64,000 nucleotides of DNA from DATLZU01 sp035573855. GTDB lineage: Bacteria; Nitrospirota; Nitrospiria; Nitrospirales; Nitrospiraceae. Shown one piece after another: positions 35,854-44,194 of the stretch (within the stretch, counting starts at the first letter, position 1; every line of letters starts with the position of its first letter). The notes beneath the pieces are model-generated. The model was not told where the DNA came from. It worked only from the letters and a program-made list of their open reading frames with translations, and ran no database searches. Location: contig DATLZU010000057.1 of assembly GCA_035573855.1 (NCBI GenBank), positions 17,492-81,491 of the forward strand, given 5' to 3'. The translations under genes were made by a program, and so were the position numbers.

Positions 35854-36352
35854 AGTGTTCCTCCTGTTTGATTGGCTAGCGAATCCCCCTCGCTCGTCCT
35901 CTCTCCTACCCGGGGAGAGGGAATGAGGAGAGTTCTCTCGCTTACGAGTCCAACCGTGCCACTACGATGCTGGTGTGTCCCCTCACCGCTTTCTCTCCCC
36001 CTCCCCTTTCCCACCAGGGGAGAGGGAACTGGGAGAAGCTCCTCTCCGCCAGGAGAGGGCTCTGTCCAGGCAGAGAAGATGCACGGTGAAGGCCTCTCTG
36101 TTCACGCGGAGGCGACTGTGCCCACGCCTCCGTCCGTCCAACATAAAGCCGACCGCGAATAGCTCGTCGCCGGCCGCACGACGCTCTTAGCTCCCGGCTG
36201 TTCGCTATTCGCCTTGAAGTGGCGTCACCTCCCTTCTTCTTCCGCTGCAAGCTGAACGCTCATCGTCTCCATCTGAAAGCCGCATGGCTTCCAGACTTGT
36301 TCTTACCGGCTGTTTTTTCCCGTTCCATTCCCTTGGATTCTGCTGTCACCGG
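35854..36352. repeat. repeat-rich intergenic region
   Basis: About 500 bases with no gene. It contains hairpins of the GGGGAGAGGG family (35884-36063) and copies of the second dispersed family built on TTCGCTATTCGC / GCGAATAGC (36153-36210, 36345-36375). Confidence 0.75.
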
Positions 36353-36922
36353 CTATCCGCTCTTCGCTATCGGCTCTGTCCCGAACAGCTCTTCCACCTT
36401 GCAGGCGAAACCCGGGAGCACCTCCGCTCCGTCCAGCGCGTCCTTCTCACTCAAGTCGCGGGCCTCGCCGCCGGGCCGATAGACGATGACGTGCCGGGTA
36501 TCGGGATAGAGGACCCACACCATCGCCGCACCGGCCGTGAGACACTCTTGCACTTTCCGTTCAACATCCTGCGCCAAATCGTTGGGCGAGACGACCTCGA
36601 TCGCCAGATCGGGCGCGCCAGGGAAGAAGCCGTCGCGTGGCAGATCCGCCAGGCGCTCCCGGCGCACAAAGGCGACGTCGGGGCCTCGCACGGTGTCGGG
36701 GTTGCGGCTGAGCAGAAAGCCGGTGTCGTTCCCAAACAGCTCGCCCAGCGGATGCTTCTGGAGAAACGTCTGGAGGGGAAACGCAGCCTTCAGCGTGATG
36801 TTCCCGTGCTCGACCGATCCCGGAGACAATTCGATAACCTCCCCGGCTACAAGCTCCCGGTTCCGGTCTCCATAGAGCTTCCAGAACTGTTCGGCTGTGA
36901 CGTGTGCGGTGGCGGTGGACAT
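36353..36922 (-). CDS. Uma2-family (DUF820) putative endonuclease
   Basis: 189 residues of the PD-(D/E)XK-like Uma2 family. The sequence runs LVAGEVIELSPGSVEHGNITL, VRGPDVAFVRRERL, PDLAIEVVSPND, then VWVLYPDTRHVIVYRP. The acidic residues of the nuclease-like core (D in GPDVAF, E in IEVVSP) are present. Function is unproven for most members; multiple copies are common in Nitrospira-type genomes. It is a single-gene unit bounded by repeats. Confidence 0.85.
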   Translation of the reverse strand: MSTATAHVTAEQFWKLYGDRNRELVAGEVIELSPGSVEHGNITLKAAFPLQTFLQKHPLGELFGNDTGFLLSRNPDTVRGPDVAFVRRERLADLPRDGFFPGAPDLAIEVVSPNDLAQDVERKVQECLTAGAAMVWVLYPDTRHVIVYRPGGEARDLSEKDALDGAEVLPGFACKVEELFGTEPIAKSG

Positions 36923-37049
36923 CTTAAAGTCCGTGATGCGTGACCCCTTGTGTTCCCTCAACGCTCTCCCGCCCGGGGAGCGGGGGCCGGCTTGCAAAAA
37001 TGGTAGCCGGTAGCTCTGACCTTCCCGCCCCTGGCTACCAGTTTATTCG

Positions 37050-37340
37050 CTATGAGCTGCTCGCTTTCTGTTCAGTTCCTTCCGCCGTCTTCGTGGCCGC
37101 GTTGATTTCTTCCTCGGCTTCTTTCATCGAGGCTTCGAAGTCCTGCTCGACCATCTTGACTTCTTGCGTGATCATGGTGATCTCCGGCTCGACCGTCTTC
37201 CGGAGATCGTCCGCCGTTTCCTTGAAGCCCTTGACCGCTTTGCCGACCTGCCGGCCGATTTCAGGCAATTGCTTGGGCCCGAACAAGAGAAAGGCGATGA
37301 TCAAAATGATGAGAATCTCGCTTGCGCCGAGGCCGAACAT
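37050..37340 (-). CDS. TatA/TatB-family twin-arginine translocase subunit
   Basis: 96 residues: one N-terminal helix (GASEILIILIIAFLLFGP), the FGPKQLPEIGR hinge, an amphipathic helix (VGKAVKGFKETADDLRK) and a charged tail. Together with the TatA gene upstream it likely forms part of the folded-protein export machine. TatC is not in the window. TatA versus TatB assignment is uncertain; the longer acidic tail could fit TatB. Confidence 0.85.
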   Translation of the reverse strand: MFGLGASEILIILIIAFLLFGPKQLPEIGRQVGKAVKGFKETADDLRKTVEPEITMITQEVKMVEQDFEASMKEAEEEINAATKTAEGTEQKASSS

Positions 37341-37448
37341 CGTGTTGTCGGCGAGCGGCTTGGAGCCGGGGGCTCAGGGCTAGAAACCTCTCCGACCTTT
37401 CTTGGCCCATCACCTCTCGCCTCCAGCCTCTTGCCTTCTCCTTAAAAA

Positions 37449-37739
37449 TTATCCTTGCTTCGGTTGTTCCGTCGGCTGGGAGGTAGTCGCGCCAGATTGC
37501 GGCGGCGCTTGGGGTTGTTGCGGCGGCGCGGCCTGCGCTTGCGTGATCGGTTGGGCTGGCGGTACCGGCTCCGCCTGCGCCGTGACGTCGATCGCGTCCG
37601 GCTCGTTGACGGACTTCTTGAATCCCTTGATCGCCTTGCCCAACCCTTCGCCGAGTTGCGGAATCTTGCCCGCGCCGAAAATGATCAGCACGATGATCAA
37701 GATCAGCAGCAACTCCATCCAGCCGAACGACCCGAACAT
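37449..37739 (-). CDS. tatA: TatA twin-arginine translocase subunit
   Basis: 96 residues: WMELLLILIIVLIIFGAGKIPQLGEGLGKAIKGFKKS is the TatA helix plus amphipathic helix. The tail is low-complexity and rich in proline and glutamine (PPQQPQAPPQS), which is usual for TatA. It makes the pore for folded Tat substrates such as redox proteins. It is the upstream member of the two-gene tat unit. Confidence 0.9.
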   Translation of the reverse strand: MFGSFGWMELLLILIIVLIIFGAGKIPQLGEGLGKAIKGFKKSVNEPDAIDVTAQAEPVPPAQPITQAQAAPPQQPQAPPQSGATTSQPTEQPKQG

Positions 37740-38029
37740 CGCGTGCCTGTCTTGTTTCTTCCGGTGATCTCGTCGTCGTGTGTTTCGGTGTCTCTCAGGC
37801 CCCCTACGCCCCGTCGCGCCGGCCGCCACCCTGCGGTTCCTTCACGCGAAGGCAGGGGCTGTTCTCCACGAACGGGGGTGAGGCTATAAAAGTTTTCCCA
37901 AATAGTCAAGGCAATTCTCGGGGTTCCGGGTCTTTTCGCGGATCACGACCCGCGACTAGCTGGTAGCCGGTCGCTGGCGACGCATCGCTCCACGCTCGTC
38001 GCGGCTTGCTGTTTGCTGTTCGCGCTTCG

Positions 38030-39496
38030 CTAGTTCAGCGCGCAAAACATATGAAAATACTCGATGTCGCTAAGGGGGGCTTCGAGCGCCATTTTGATCA
38101 GCTCCCGGTCGTAGCCGATCGCTTCCAAGTCGGGCATGGCGCGATAGAGTTCGTCTTCCGTGAGGTAGGCCACGGTGTCGGGCACGCCGTCCTTCTTCAA
38201 AGAGAGCAGGATCCCCTGCAGAGTTTCTCGTTCCTCCGGCGGGGTTTCTTTGCGGATTGGGAACTCCAGCTTGCGCTCGTAGGGGCTGTGGACCGTCTCG
38301 TTGAGCGCGCGGATCGTCTTGATCACCAAGCGATCCCGCTCCCAGGGTTCCAGTTTCTGCCCGGCCGACGGATGGACAGCTAGCAGATCCATGAGCGTGA
38401 TGACGTGGGTGTTCAGGCTGCGCCCGACGAATTCCCGCTGGGCTTCCACGACGACCGCTGGGATGCCGAGTTGTTTGGCCACCGCCGCAACCAGCGGGAA
38501 ATTGATCATGAAGCTGTACTGGCCGCCGAACTGGCCGTAGCAGGGCTTGTCGGGATTGTTCAAGACCTTCAGCTCGGCTGCGCCCGCGTCGAAGCTGCTG
38601 AAGCCAACGGCGTCCGGCGTGAGAATCCGCTTGGCCTCCTTGAGCGTCGCGAACGCGCCGAGATTCACTGGCACGAGCACCTGCTCGTCGATCTGCTTGA
38701 GAAACTCGACGATGGTCTTGCGGTAGGGCGTGTCCTTCCACTCGACTTTGTGGTACTCCTTTTCCCAGACAAGGTCCTCGAAGAAGGGCGGGAAGCCCTT
38801 CAGCGTGTCGGCGTCCTTGGCCTCAAAGGCCCGTACGAATCCCGACCAGTCCGTGATCTGCGCGTGTTTCGTCTCGCTGAGGTTCGGGCGCAGGTGTTCC
38901 TCTTCGATCTCGCCGGCCTTCCTGACCATCAATTTGGTGGGCAGATCGTTCCACAGCTCGTTGCAGATGATCCGATCGACTGTGCCGTCTTTCACCGCGG
39001 CGAGGTTCGCGACATCGGCGCAGAGCGTCTCCACCCGCTCCCGATGCGGCGCCAGGTCGGGATGCGCCTTGGCCTGCTCCAAGGTCGCCGGATGCTTATC
39101 CACCAACACGTACCGGATCCGCGGATACACGCGCCCGTCTTTGTCGAGGCGCTGCAAGTGGGTCAAGAAACAGGCGGCCAGGTTGCCATTGCCGGGCCCC
39201 CATTCGTGGATGATCAGGGGGCGAGGCGGGCGGGACTCGCCCTGGGCCTCTGTCTCGCTTTTCTCTCCGGTCCCGCAAGTCGCGCCGAGCGTTTGCTCAC
39301 GTTTCGTGACGCGCTCGTAGTAATCCTGCGCCAGCGCGTGCGCGAGGCGATAATCGGCGGAGGCGAAGGTCTGATAGTATTGGCGAAGCTGGTCGCCCCG
39401 GAGGCGATAGAAGAGCTCGTTGATATGGGCCTGCCAGTAGTCAACCGGCTTATAGTCGCCGATCGGCTGGGGCAGGGCCTCGAGGTCGTGCAGCAT
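38030..39496 (-). CDS. SAM-dependent methyltransferase-like protein (COG1565/MidA related)
   Basis: 488 residues. The motif IHEWGPGNGNLAACFLTHL is a SAM-binding loop, followed by YVLVDKHPATLEQAKAHPDL (motif II) and ICNELWNDLP, which recalls the NELLDALP of the MidA family. MidA-type proteins support complex I assembly. The C-terminal 250 residues are not recognised. No neighbours clarify it. Confidence 0.65.
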   Translation of the reverse strand: MLHDLEALPQPIGDYKPVDYWQAHINELFYRLRGDQLRQYYQTFASADYRLAHALAQDYYERVTKREQTLGATCGTGEKSETEAQGESRPPRPLIIHEWGPGNGNLAACFLTHLQRLDKDGRVYPRIRYVLVDKHPATLEQAKAHPDLAPHRERVETLCADVANLAAVKDGTVDRIICNELWNDLPTKLMVRKAGEIEEEHLRPNLSETKHAQITDWSGFVRAFEAKDADTLKGFPPFFEDLVWEKEYHKVEWKDTPYRKTIVEFLKQIDEQVLVPVNLGAFATLKEAKRILTPDAVGFSSFDAGAAELKVLNNPDKPCYGQFGGQYSFMINFPLVAAVAKQLGIPAVVVEAQREFVGRSLNTHVITLMDLLAVHPSAGQKLEPWERDRLVIKTIRALNETVHSPYERKLEFPIRKETPPEERETLQGILLSLKKDGVPDTVAYLTEDELYRAMPDLEAIGYDRELIKMALEAPLSDIEYFHMFCALN

Positions 39497-39819
39497 AGCT
39501 CATAGCCGATAGCGAATAGCTCTCATCCTCAGCTGCTCGCTACCCGGTATTCACCTTTCCCTGAAGCGGCAGCGGATTCTAGCAAATGGCTTCGCTGGGC
39601 CGCAACCGCGGGATCGCTCGCGGCCATCGGCTTTCCGCGATCAGCCTTCAGCGGAAGATTCCTGAGCACTCCTCATTCCTTCCACAGGGGGAAAAGGGAG
39701 GTGAGGGGGGAGCTGAAGACGGCTGGCTGAACGCTCAGAGCTGGCAGCGGGCGTAGGGGAGGGACGGACGAGGGCCTTGCTTGACAGCCGCGAGTGCCCG
39801 GGTGTACGAACATAAATTA
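39497..39819. other. intergenic region with dispersed repeats
   Basis: About 320 bases with no gene. It begins with TAGCTCATAGCCGATAGCGAATAGC-style copies of the GCTATTCGCTAT repeat family (to about 39550). TTGACA lies at 39781, a possible -35 element for the secreted protein gene. Confidence 0.6.
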
Positions 39820-40422
39820 ATGATAAGCGGCAAACAGCGCACAGCAAGGGACATACTCGGATCGTGCATGGTCGTCGCACTGCTGGTGTGGTCGGCGGCG
39901 TGGGCGGAAGACCTGCCCTTGACGCGCAACGTGCCAATCGACCAGTTCCAAAACCGGCTGGAGGATGTCAAGCCCTACAACTTCGACGCCCCTCCGGAAG
40001 GCATGTTTCGCTCCATTGAAACGACGGAAGGGTTCGAGGAGGAACTGGGCTTTCGGCGACAGAACGAATATGTTCCGATTAATCCCACCACGGAATACCG
40101 GTCGGACTCCAAGCCGGTGTTCATCGTGTTTCGCCTGCACCAACACTACCAGTCCTTTCTGATCATCGGCGTCTGCTATCCGGAGGACGTCCCCGGACTC
40201 GATCCCAAGGTCGAGCTGACCCGCGACACGGTGTACATTGCCACCGAAGATGAGAGCGGCTACCTCAAGCTCTTCCCGCCCCAAGGCGGCTGGAAGCCGG
40301 GCCGGTATAAGGTGGAGATCCACGTGGGCGAGGAAGTCAGCCCCATCTCCCTGATGGGGACCATGCGGTTCACCGTCTCGCCCGCCGCCAGCGCGGCCAC
40401 CCCGGCCGCAGGGCCAAACTGA
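39820..40422 (+). CDS. secreted hypothetical protein (200 aa)
   Basis: The signal peptide is SCMVVALLVWSAAWA. The mature part has acidic, aromatic repeats (FDAPPEGMFRSIETTEGFEEELGF) and a beta-rich domain ending VSPISLMGTMRFTVS. It looks like a small periplasmic beta-sandwich domain of unknown role. The frame opens at 39781, but ATG 39820 leads directly to the signal peptide. A REP pair follows its stop. Confidence 0.65.
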   Translation: MISGKQRTARDILGSCMVVALLVWSAAWAEDLPLTRNVPIDQFQNRLEDVKPYNFDAPPEGMFRSIETTEGFEEELGFRRQNEYVPINPTTEYRSDSKPVFIVFRLHQHYQSFLIIGVCYPEDVPGLDPKVELTRDTVYIATEDESGYLKLFPPQGGWKPGRYKVEIHVGEEVSPISLMGTMRFTVSPAASAATPAAGPN

Positions 40423-40447
40423 GCTTGCAGCCAAGAAAAGAGCCAAG

Positions 40448-40503
40448 AAAAGGGGTCGGGAGTCTTTAATTTTTATATTGTGAAAAGACTCCCGACCCCT
40501 TTT
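40448..40503. repeat. REP palindrome pair
   Basis: The left arm matches the consensus with its last bases altered; the right arm is complete. It sits between the secreted-protein gene and the next promoter. Confidence 0.9.
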
Positions 40504-40522
40504 CCCGCCTTCTTTTCTTGCC

Positions 40523-40551
40523 TTGACAGGCGGGGGCGGCTTTGCTATAGA
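40523..40551 (+). promoter_or_regulatory. sigma-70 promoter with long structured leader
   Basis: TTGACA at 40523-40528, 17 bases, TATAGA at 40546-40551. The leader to the ATG at 40696 is about 138 bases and contains two stems, ACGAGAAGAC/GTCTTTTCTCGT at about 40573-40601 and AAGGACGTCCTT at about 40618, and a T-run after 40660. This resembles a regulated leader, but no known riboswitch class fits. Confidence 0.55.
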
Positions 40552-40695
40552 GGTGTCCGTTCAGAATAGGCTGACGAGAAGACAACGAGGTCTTTTCTCG
40601 TTTGGCGGGGCAAGGACAAGGACGTCCTTTTGGTCATGACGGGCCGAAAGGGCGTTTTTTTGTGCCCGCGACGGCCCGCTCCGGAGGGCAACCCC

Positions 40696-41076
40696 ATGCG
40701 ATTCTCGACCGTCGCGGTGGTCTTGATAGGAGTAGGGCTGTCGGCAGGCTGCGCGGGGACTGTTCCCCCGGACACGTCGTTGCGAGAAGCACGGTACGAA
40801 CGAGAGGCTGCTTCCGCCCGCTTGCTGAAGGCCCTCGCGCGCTACTGTTCGTTGACCGCTCGGTCGCTCGACGCCCAGCATCAGTGCATCGTCGAGCATC
40901 GTCTCCTTCCATTCCTTCCCGAGCCCGGTTTCCCGAGCGCGCACTCCACAACCTCCGCTGCTCCGTTGCAATTCGCCGATGGCACGCCTGCTTCGCTCGT
41001 CCACTGCCAGCGGGTTCGTTCGCAGACCACCTGCCGACGGGCCGATCGTCTCTCTACCCCGTCCGGAGGAGGGTAG
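40696..41076 (+). CDS. small lipoprotein, hypothetical (126 aa)
   Basis: Lipoprotein signal MRFSTVAVVLIGVGLSAGC with the lipobox LSAGC. The mature part has four further cysteines in YCSL, HQCI, HCQR and TTCRR, and no known domain. GGAGGG is spaced seven bases before the ATG. Its leader is structured. Confidence 0.65.
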   Translation: MRFSTVAVVLIGVGLSAGCAGTVPPDTSLREARYEREAASARLLKALARYCSLTARSLDAQHQCIVEHRLLPFLPEPGFPSAHSTTSAAPLQFADGTPASLVHCQRVRSQTTCRRADRLSTPSGGG

Positions 41077-41094
41077 CCGCCGCACCACGCCCGG

Positions 41095-41436
41095 TCAGTA
41101 CTTCATGTTGTGCGGCAGTTGCCGCTGCGCGTCGCGCGCCAGTTCGTCCGCCTGTTGAGCTTCGGCTCTCAGTTGCTTCGCCAGCTCACGACTCTTGGCC
41201 ACCGGCTCTGCATCCTGTCCCAATTCCCTGGCCTTAGCCATCGCTTCCAACTCATACCGTTGCGCCAGCGCGCTGAGTTCCGCCGCCTGCTGGCGGTATT
41301 GGAACATGGTGTCCCGGAGACAGGTATAGTTTGATCCGCATTTGGCCACGACAGGATCGGATGCGGTAGCGCACCCAGCCGCGACTACCGACATCGCCCA
41401 CAGGGCCCCCAGTCCCACCGTTCTCACGCGTTTCAT
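41095..41436 (-). CDS. small lipoprotein, hypothetical (113 aa)
   Basis: Signal and lipobox VVAAGCATA, then a helical domain (AAELSALAQRYELEAMAKARELGQDAEPVAKSRELAKQL) with a coiled-coil look and two cysteines in KCGSNYTCLR. AAAGGAGGG precedes ATG 41436. It converges with the lipoprotein at 40696, separated by 18 bases. Function unknown. Confidence 0.65.
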   Translation of the reverse strand: MKRVRTVGLGALWAMSVVAAGCATASDPVVAKCGSNYTCLRDTMFQYRQQAAELSALAQRYELEAMAKARELGQDAEPVAKSRELAKQLRAEAQQADELARDAQRQLPHNMKY

Positions 41437-41565
41437 GGCCGCCCTCCTTTCGCGTCGGTCCTCGACGATCCTGTGTTCTCGTATCATTCTACACCTCGTT
41501 CGGCTTTTTTGCCGTCATCGCCCCGGCAGCCGCCGCAACCGTCCCACGGCGTCTTGCCTGTTTGG

Positions 41566-41595
41566 TTGACAGGTTCCTTGGCTTCAGTGTAGGAA
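41566..41595 (+). promoter_or_regulatory. promoter of fluoride-regulated unit 1
   Basis: TTGACA at 41566-41571 with TAGGAA at 41590-41595 (18-base spacing). It lies directly upstream of the first fluoride riboswitch. The -10 match is only partial. Confidence 0.45.
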
Positions 41596-41621
41596 CTGTT
41601 CACAATACGGTTTTCCGGGCC

Positions 41622-41716
41622 GGGTGATGGGGTTCACCCTAACCGCCGCCTCCCCGGGAAAGGATGATGAGGCGGCTGATGACTCCTACTCGCCATGGCG
41701 GCGGTGGGAGTTTTTT
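41622..41716 (+). ncRNA. fluoride (crcB-type) riboswitch 1 with intrinsic terminator
   Basis: The aptamer P1 is GGGTGATGGGGTTCACCC, the P3 arm pairs CGCCTC with GAGGCG, then CTGATGACTCCTAC follows. The GGGGT loop can pair with ACTCC (pseudoknot, one wobble). ACTCCTAC also begins the terminator hairpin ending GGTGGGAG and six Ts. Fluoride binding would hold ACTCC in the pseudoknot and prevent termination. It controls the ABC-like gene. Confidence 0.93.
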
Positions 41717-41746
41717 GTTTCGGAGGTGAACGCCGACCGAGGGAGC

Positions 41747-43423
41747 ATGCCGATCGGGGACTTCCTGCCTCAATATGTCCGCACGAACGTCGTCCGGGAC
41801 ATTGTCGCCCATCTCAGCCTGTTTCTCCGATTGGAGCGCAGGATGCTCGGGATCATCGCCTCCTATGCCGTGGCGATCGGCCTGTTCATGCTGGGCGTGC
41901 CGATCGCAGTCCAGGAATTGGTCAGCACGTTTTCCTTCGCTGTCGAACCGCGCATGATCCTGACGCTCGCCCTAGCGGTCGCCGGGACGTTGATGGGCGT
42001 CGCCGCCTTCCGCGTGCTGCAGGCCCGTGCGGTCGAAACGCTCAACCAGCGTCTCTATACTCGCGTCGCTGTCGCGTTCACCGAGGCCCTGCCCCGGCTG
42101 CGCGAAGACCATTTCCTGCCGCAACACGCCTACCGCTTCATGGAAGCCGACCTGTTGACCCGTGCCCTGGCGGCGATGACGGCGGATCTGTTCAATGTCG
42201 TCGTGGTTGGGTCGATCGGCATGACGATGCTGGTCTTCTATCATCCCTTTTTCGCCGCCTACAACCTGGCGCTGGTCGCCGGCTTCGTCTTCCTCGTCTC
42301 GCTGTTCGGCCGTGGCGGGTTCCTCATCACGCTGGACATGTCTCGTCTGCATTACGAGATTTTCCACTGGATGCAAAACATCGCGCTCAATCTCGCCCAC
42401 CTGCGGGCCGCCGGCTCCAGTCCCTATTTGCTGCACAAAACCGACGCGCTGACCCGAGCGTACGTGAAAGTGCGGCAGCGCCGCTCGGATCTCCTCACTG
42501 GACGCCAATACAAAGCGGCGTCCCTGTGGCACGTGGCGGGCCACAGCGGCTTGATCGCTATGGCCGGCTTGTTGGTCGCCGAGGGTCAGCTCACTGTCGG
42601 GCAATTCGCCGCCGCCGAGGTGATCGTGGGCAATCTCCTGTTGAACTTGGACACGCTGGCCCGCCGTATCGCGGTGCTGTTCTTCGCCTTCGTGTCGTTC
42701 CGGGAAATGGCCGGATTCTTCGCGCTGCCGAAGGAGGTCCCGCTTCCCAAAGTTCACCTCCCGATCGCGCGGTTCGGCGAAGGGGTCACGGTGACGGGCA
42801 AGAATCTGGCCTTCGCCTATCCAGGCTCGGCTCCCCTGTTCAGTCATTTCAACCTTGAGGTCGCGCCCGGCGAAAAAGTGGCGGTCCTCTGCCGGAGCAG
42901 CACCGAGAAGACGGCGCTGGCCAAGGTGTTGGCCGGCCTCTATGCGCCGACCGCCGGGGTCGTCCGCTATAACGATATGAATCTCGTCGACCTCAGCATG
43001 GATTCGATCAGCTCGTGCCGGGGGCTGGTGCTGGATTCTCATCCCACGCTGCTGGACGGTACCCTGGAGGATAACATCGTCTTGGGCCGTCCGTCGATTT
43101 CCTTCGACGATATCCAGTGGGCCCTGCGCTTCGTGGAACTGGAAGAGGAGGTCGACGCGCTCCCGGACGGCTTGCGGACCATGGTCACGGGACACGGCAA
43201 GGATTTCACGCTGAGCCAGATCTTGCGGATCCTGGTCGCGCGAGCCATCGTCACGCGGCCGCGCCTGCTGATCTTCGACGGGACCCTGCACAGCATGATC
43301 CCGAGCCTGCGCGAGGTCCTGCTTCGCCGGCTGTGCTCGAAGGAGGAAGAGTGGTCGGTCATTTTCGTCTCCAACGACCCGAGCTTCACGAGTTATGTGG
43401 ATCGGCATGTCTTGCTGCGCTGA
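41747..43423 (+). CDS. ABC exporter-like membrane protein with degenerate ATPase domain
   Basis: 558 residues: six hydrophobic helices in the first ~320 residues, then an ABC domain whose key motifs are lost. The Walker A place reads AVLCRSSTEKTA (glycines replaced, lysine kept). The signature LSGGQ reads LSQIL. Walker B LLIFDGT has Gly instead of catalytic Glu, and the H-loop His is Asn (FVSNDPS). ATP hydrolysis is therefore doubtful; it may act as a sensor or structural protein. ATG 41747 was chosen because the frame before it overlaps the riboswitch. It is expressed under fluoride riboswitch control. Confidence 0.85.
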   Translation: MPIGDFLPQYVRTNVVRDIVAHLSLFLRLERRMLGIIASYAVAIGLFMLGVPIAVQELVSTFSFAVEPRMILTLALAVAGTLMGVAAFRVLQARAVETLNQRLYTRVAVAFTEALPRLREDHFLPQHAYRFMEADLLTRALAAMTADLFNVVVVGSIGMTMLVFYHPFFAAYNLALVAGFVFLVSLFGRGGFLITLDMSRLHYEIFHWMQNIALNLAHLRAAGSSPYLLHKTDALTRAYVKVRQRRSDLLTGRQYKAASLWHVAGHSGLIAMAGLLVAEGQLTVGQFAAAEVIVGNLLLNLDTLARRIAVLFFAFVSFREMAGFFALPKEVPLPKVHLPIARFGEGVTVTGKNLAFAYPGSAPLFSHFNLEVAPGEKVAVLCRSSTEKTALAKVLAGLYAPTAGVVRYNDMNLVDLSMDSISSCRGLVLDSHPTLLDGTLEDNIVLGRPSISFDDIQWALRFVELEEEVDALPDGLRTMVTGHGKDFTLSQILRILVARAIVTRPRLLIFDGTLHSMIPSLREVLLRRLCSKEEEWSVIFVSNDPSFTSYVDRHVLLR

Positions 43424-43454
43424 TCCGGCGCTGCCGCGGGCACGCGGGTGTTTC

Positions 43455-44006
43455 ATGATCCCGCAGCGGAACTTTGGCGGCTGGGCCGGGATGCTCCGGA
43501 CCGGCGTCGTCCTCGCGCTCGCCAGCTTCTGCGGCGTGCTGTCGCCGCCGTCCGCGACCGCCGGCGAGATGGAGCGGGACCCCGGAGGGTTTTACGGCAT
43601 CCGCTGGGGCGCCAAGCTGGCTGATGTCCCGGAGCTCGTCCAGGTCGAGGCCGGAGACCGCCTTCAGACGTACGAATTCAAGCACGGTGCCCCGCTGTTG
43701 GGCGATGCCCGGCCCGACTCGGTCCGATTGATCGCTATCCACGGGCAATTCGCGCGCGCCACCGTCCGGTATCGTGGCGCGCAGACTCATGGGCAGATCC
43801 TGGCCTATCTGGAGCGAGAATTCGGCCGGGCTGACCGGACCCCCGGCTCGATGATCCGCGGGCTGAACCAGGAATTCAACTGGCGCGGCTCCGATACGGA
43901 GGTGAACCTGACCTACGAGGGCTTTGGCGAACGCGGCATCATCTTCATCGAAAGCCGCACCCTGGCGCCGCGGTTCAACGACGTGATCCCCGAGCACGGT
44001 TATTGA
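43455..44006 (+). CDS. exported hypothetical protein (183 aa)
   Basis: Signal peptide GVVLALASFCGVLSPPSATAG. The mature domain begins GGFYGIRWGAKLADVPEL, as in small exported proteins of unknown function with one beta-alpha domain. It follows the ABC-like gene after about 30 bases and is probably in the same fluoride-regulated transcript. The ATG at 43455 has a weak ribosome site. Confidence 0.65.
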   Translation: MIPQRNFGGWAGMLRTGVVLALASFCGVLSPPSATAGEMERDPGGFYGIRWGAKLADVPELVQVEAGDRLQTYEFKHGAPLLGDARPDSVRLIAIHGQFARATVRYRGAQTHGQILAYLEREFGRADRTPGSMIRGLNQEFNWRGSDTEVNLTYEGFGERGIIFIESRTLAPRFNDVIPEHGY

Positions 44007-44057
44007 TGGCGATTTCCCACGAGCCGCCCTCGGGAATCCGCGTTGGCTGCCGACCGG

Positions 44058-44087
44058 TTGACGGAGTTTCCGAACCGGGTGTATAAA
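44058..44087 (+). promoter_or_regulatory. promoter of fluoride-regulated unit 2
   Basis: TTGACG at 44058-44063 and TATAAA at 44082-44087, spaced 18 bases. The riboswitch begins about 20 bases later. Confidence 0.6.
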
Positions 44088-44105
44088 AACTCAGTACTCT
44101 GTCAT

Positions 44106-44190
44106 CAGGTGATGGAGTTCACCTGAAGCGCCGGGCTGGACGGCCCGGCTGATGACTCCTACCGGCGGTTTCCGCGGTAGGAGTTTTTTT
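44106..44190 (+). ncRNA. fluoride riboswitch 2 with terminator
   Basis: P1 CAGGTGATGGAGTTCACCTG, P3 CCGGGC/GCCCGG, then CTGATGACTCCTACC. GGAGT pairs with ACTCC (pseudoknot). The terminator hairpin from ACTCCTACCG ends GGTAGGAG and seven Ts, five bases before the dynamin ATG. The AGGAG of the hairpin's 3' arm is the only Shine-Dalgarno for that gene, so the hairpin may block translation as well as transcription. Confidence 0.95.
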
Positions 44191-44194
44191 ATTT

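Noticed and set aside
40573..40680. Guanidine-II (mini-ykkC) riboswitch
   Set aside because: The two hairpin loops are AACGAG and ACGT rather than ACGR in C/G-closed stems, and the downstream gene is not a small multidrug exporter.
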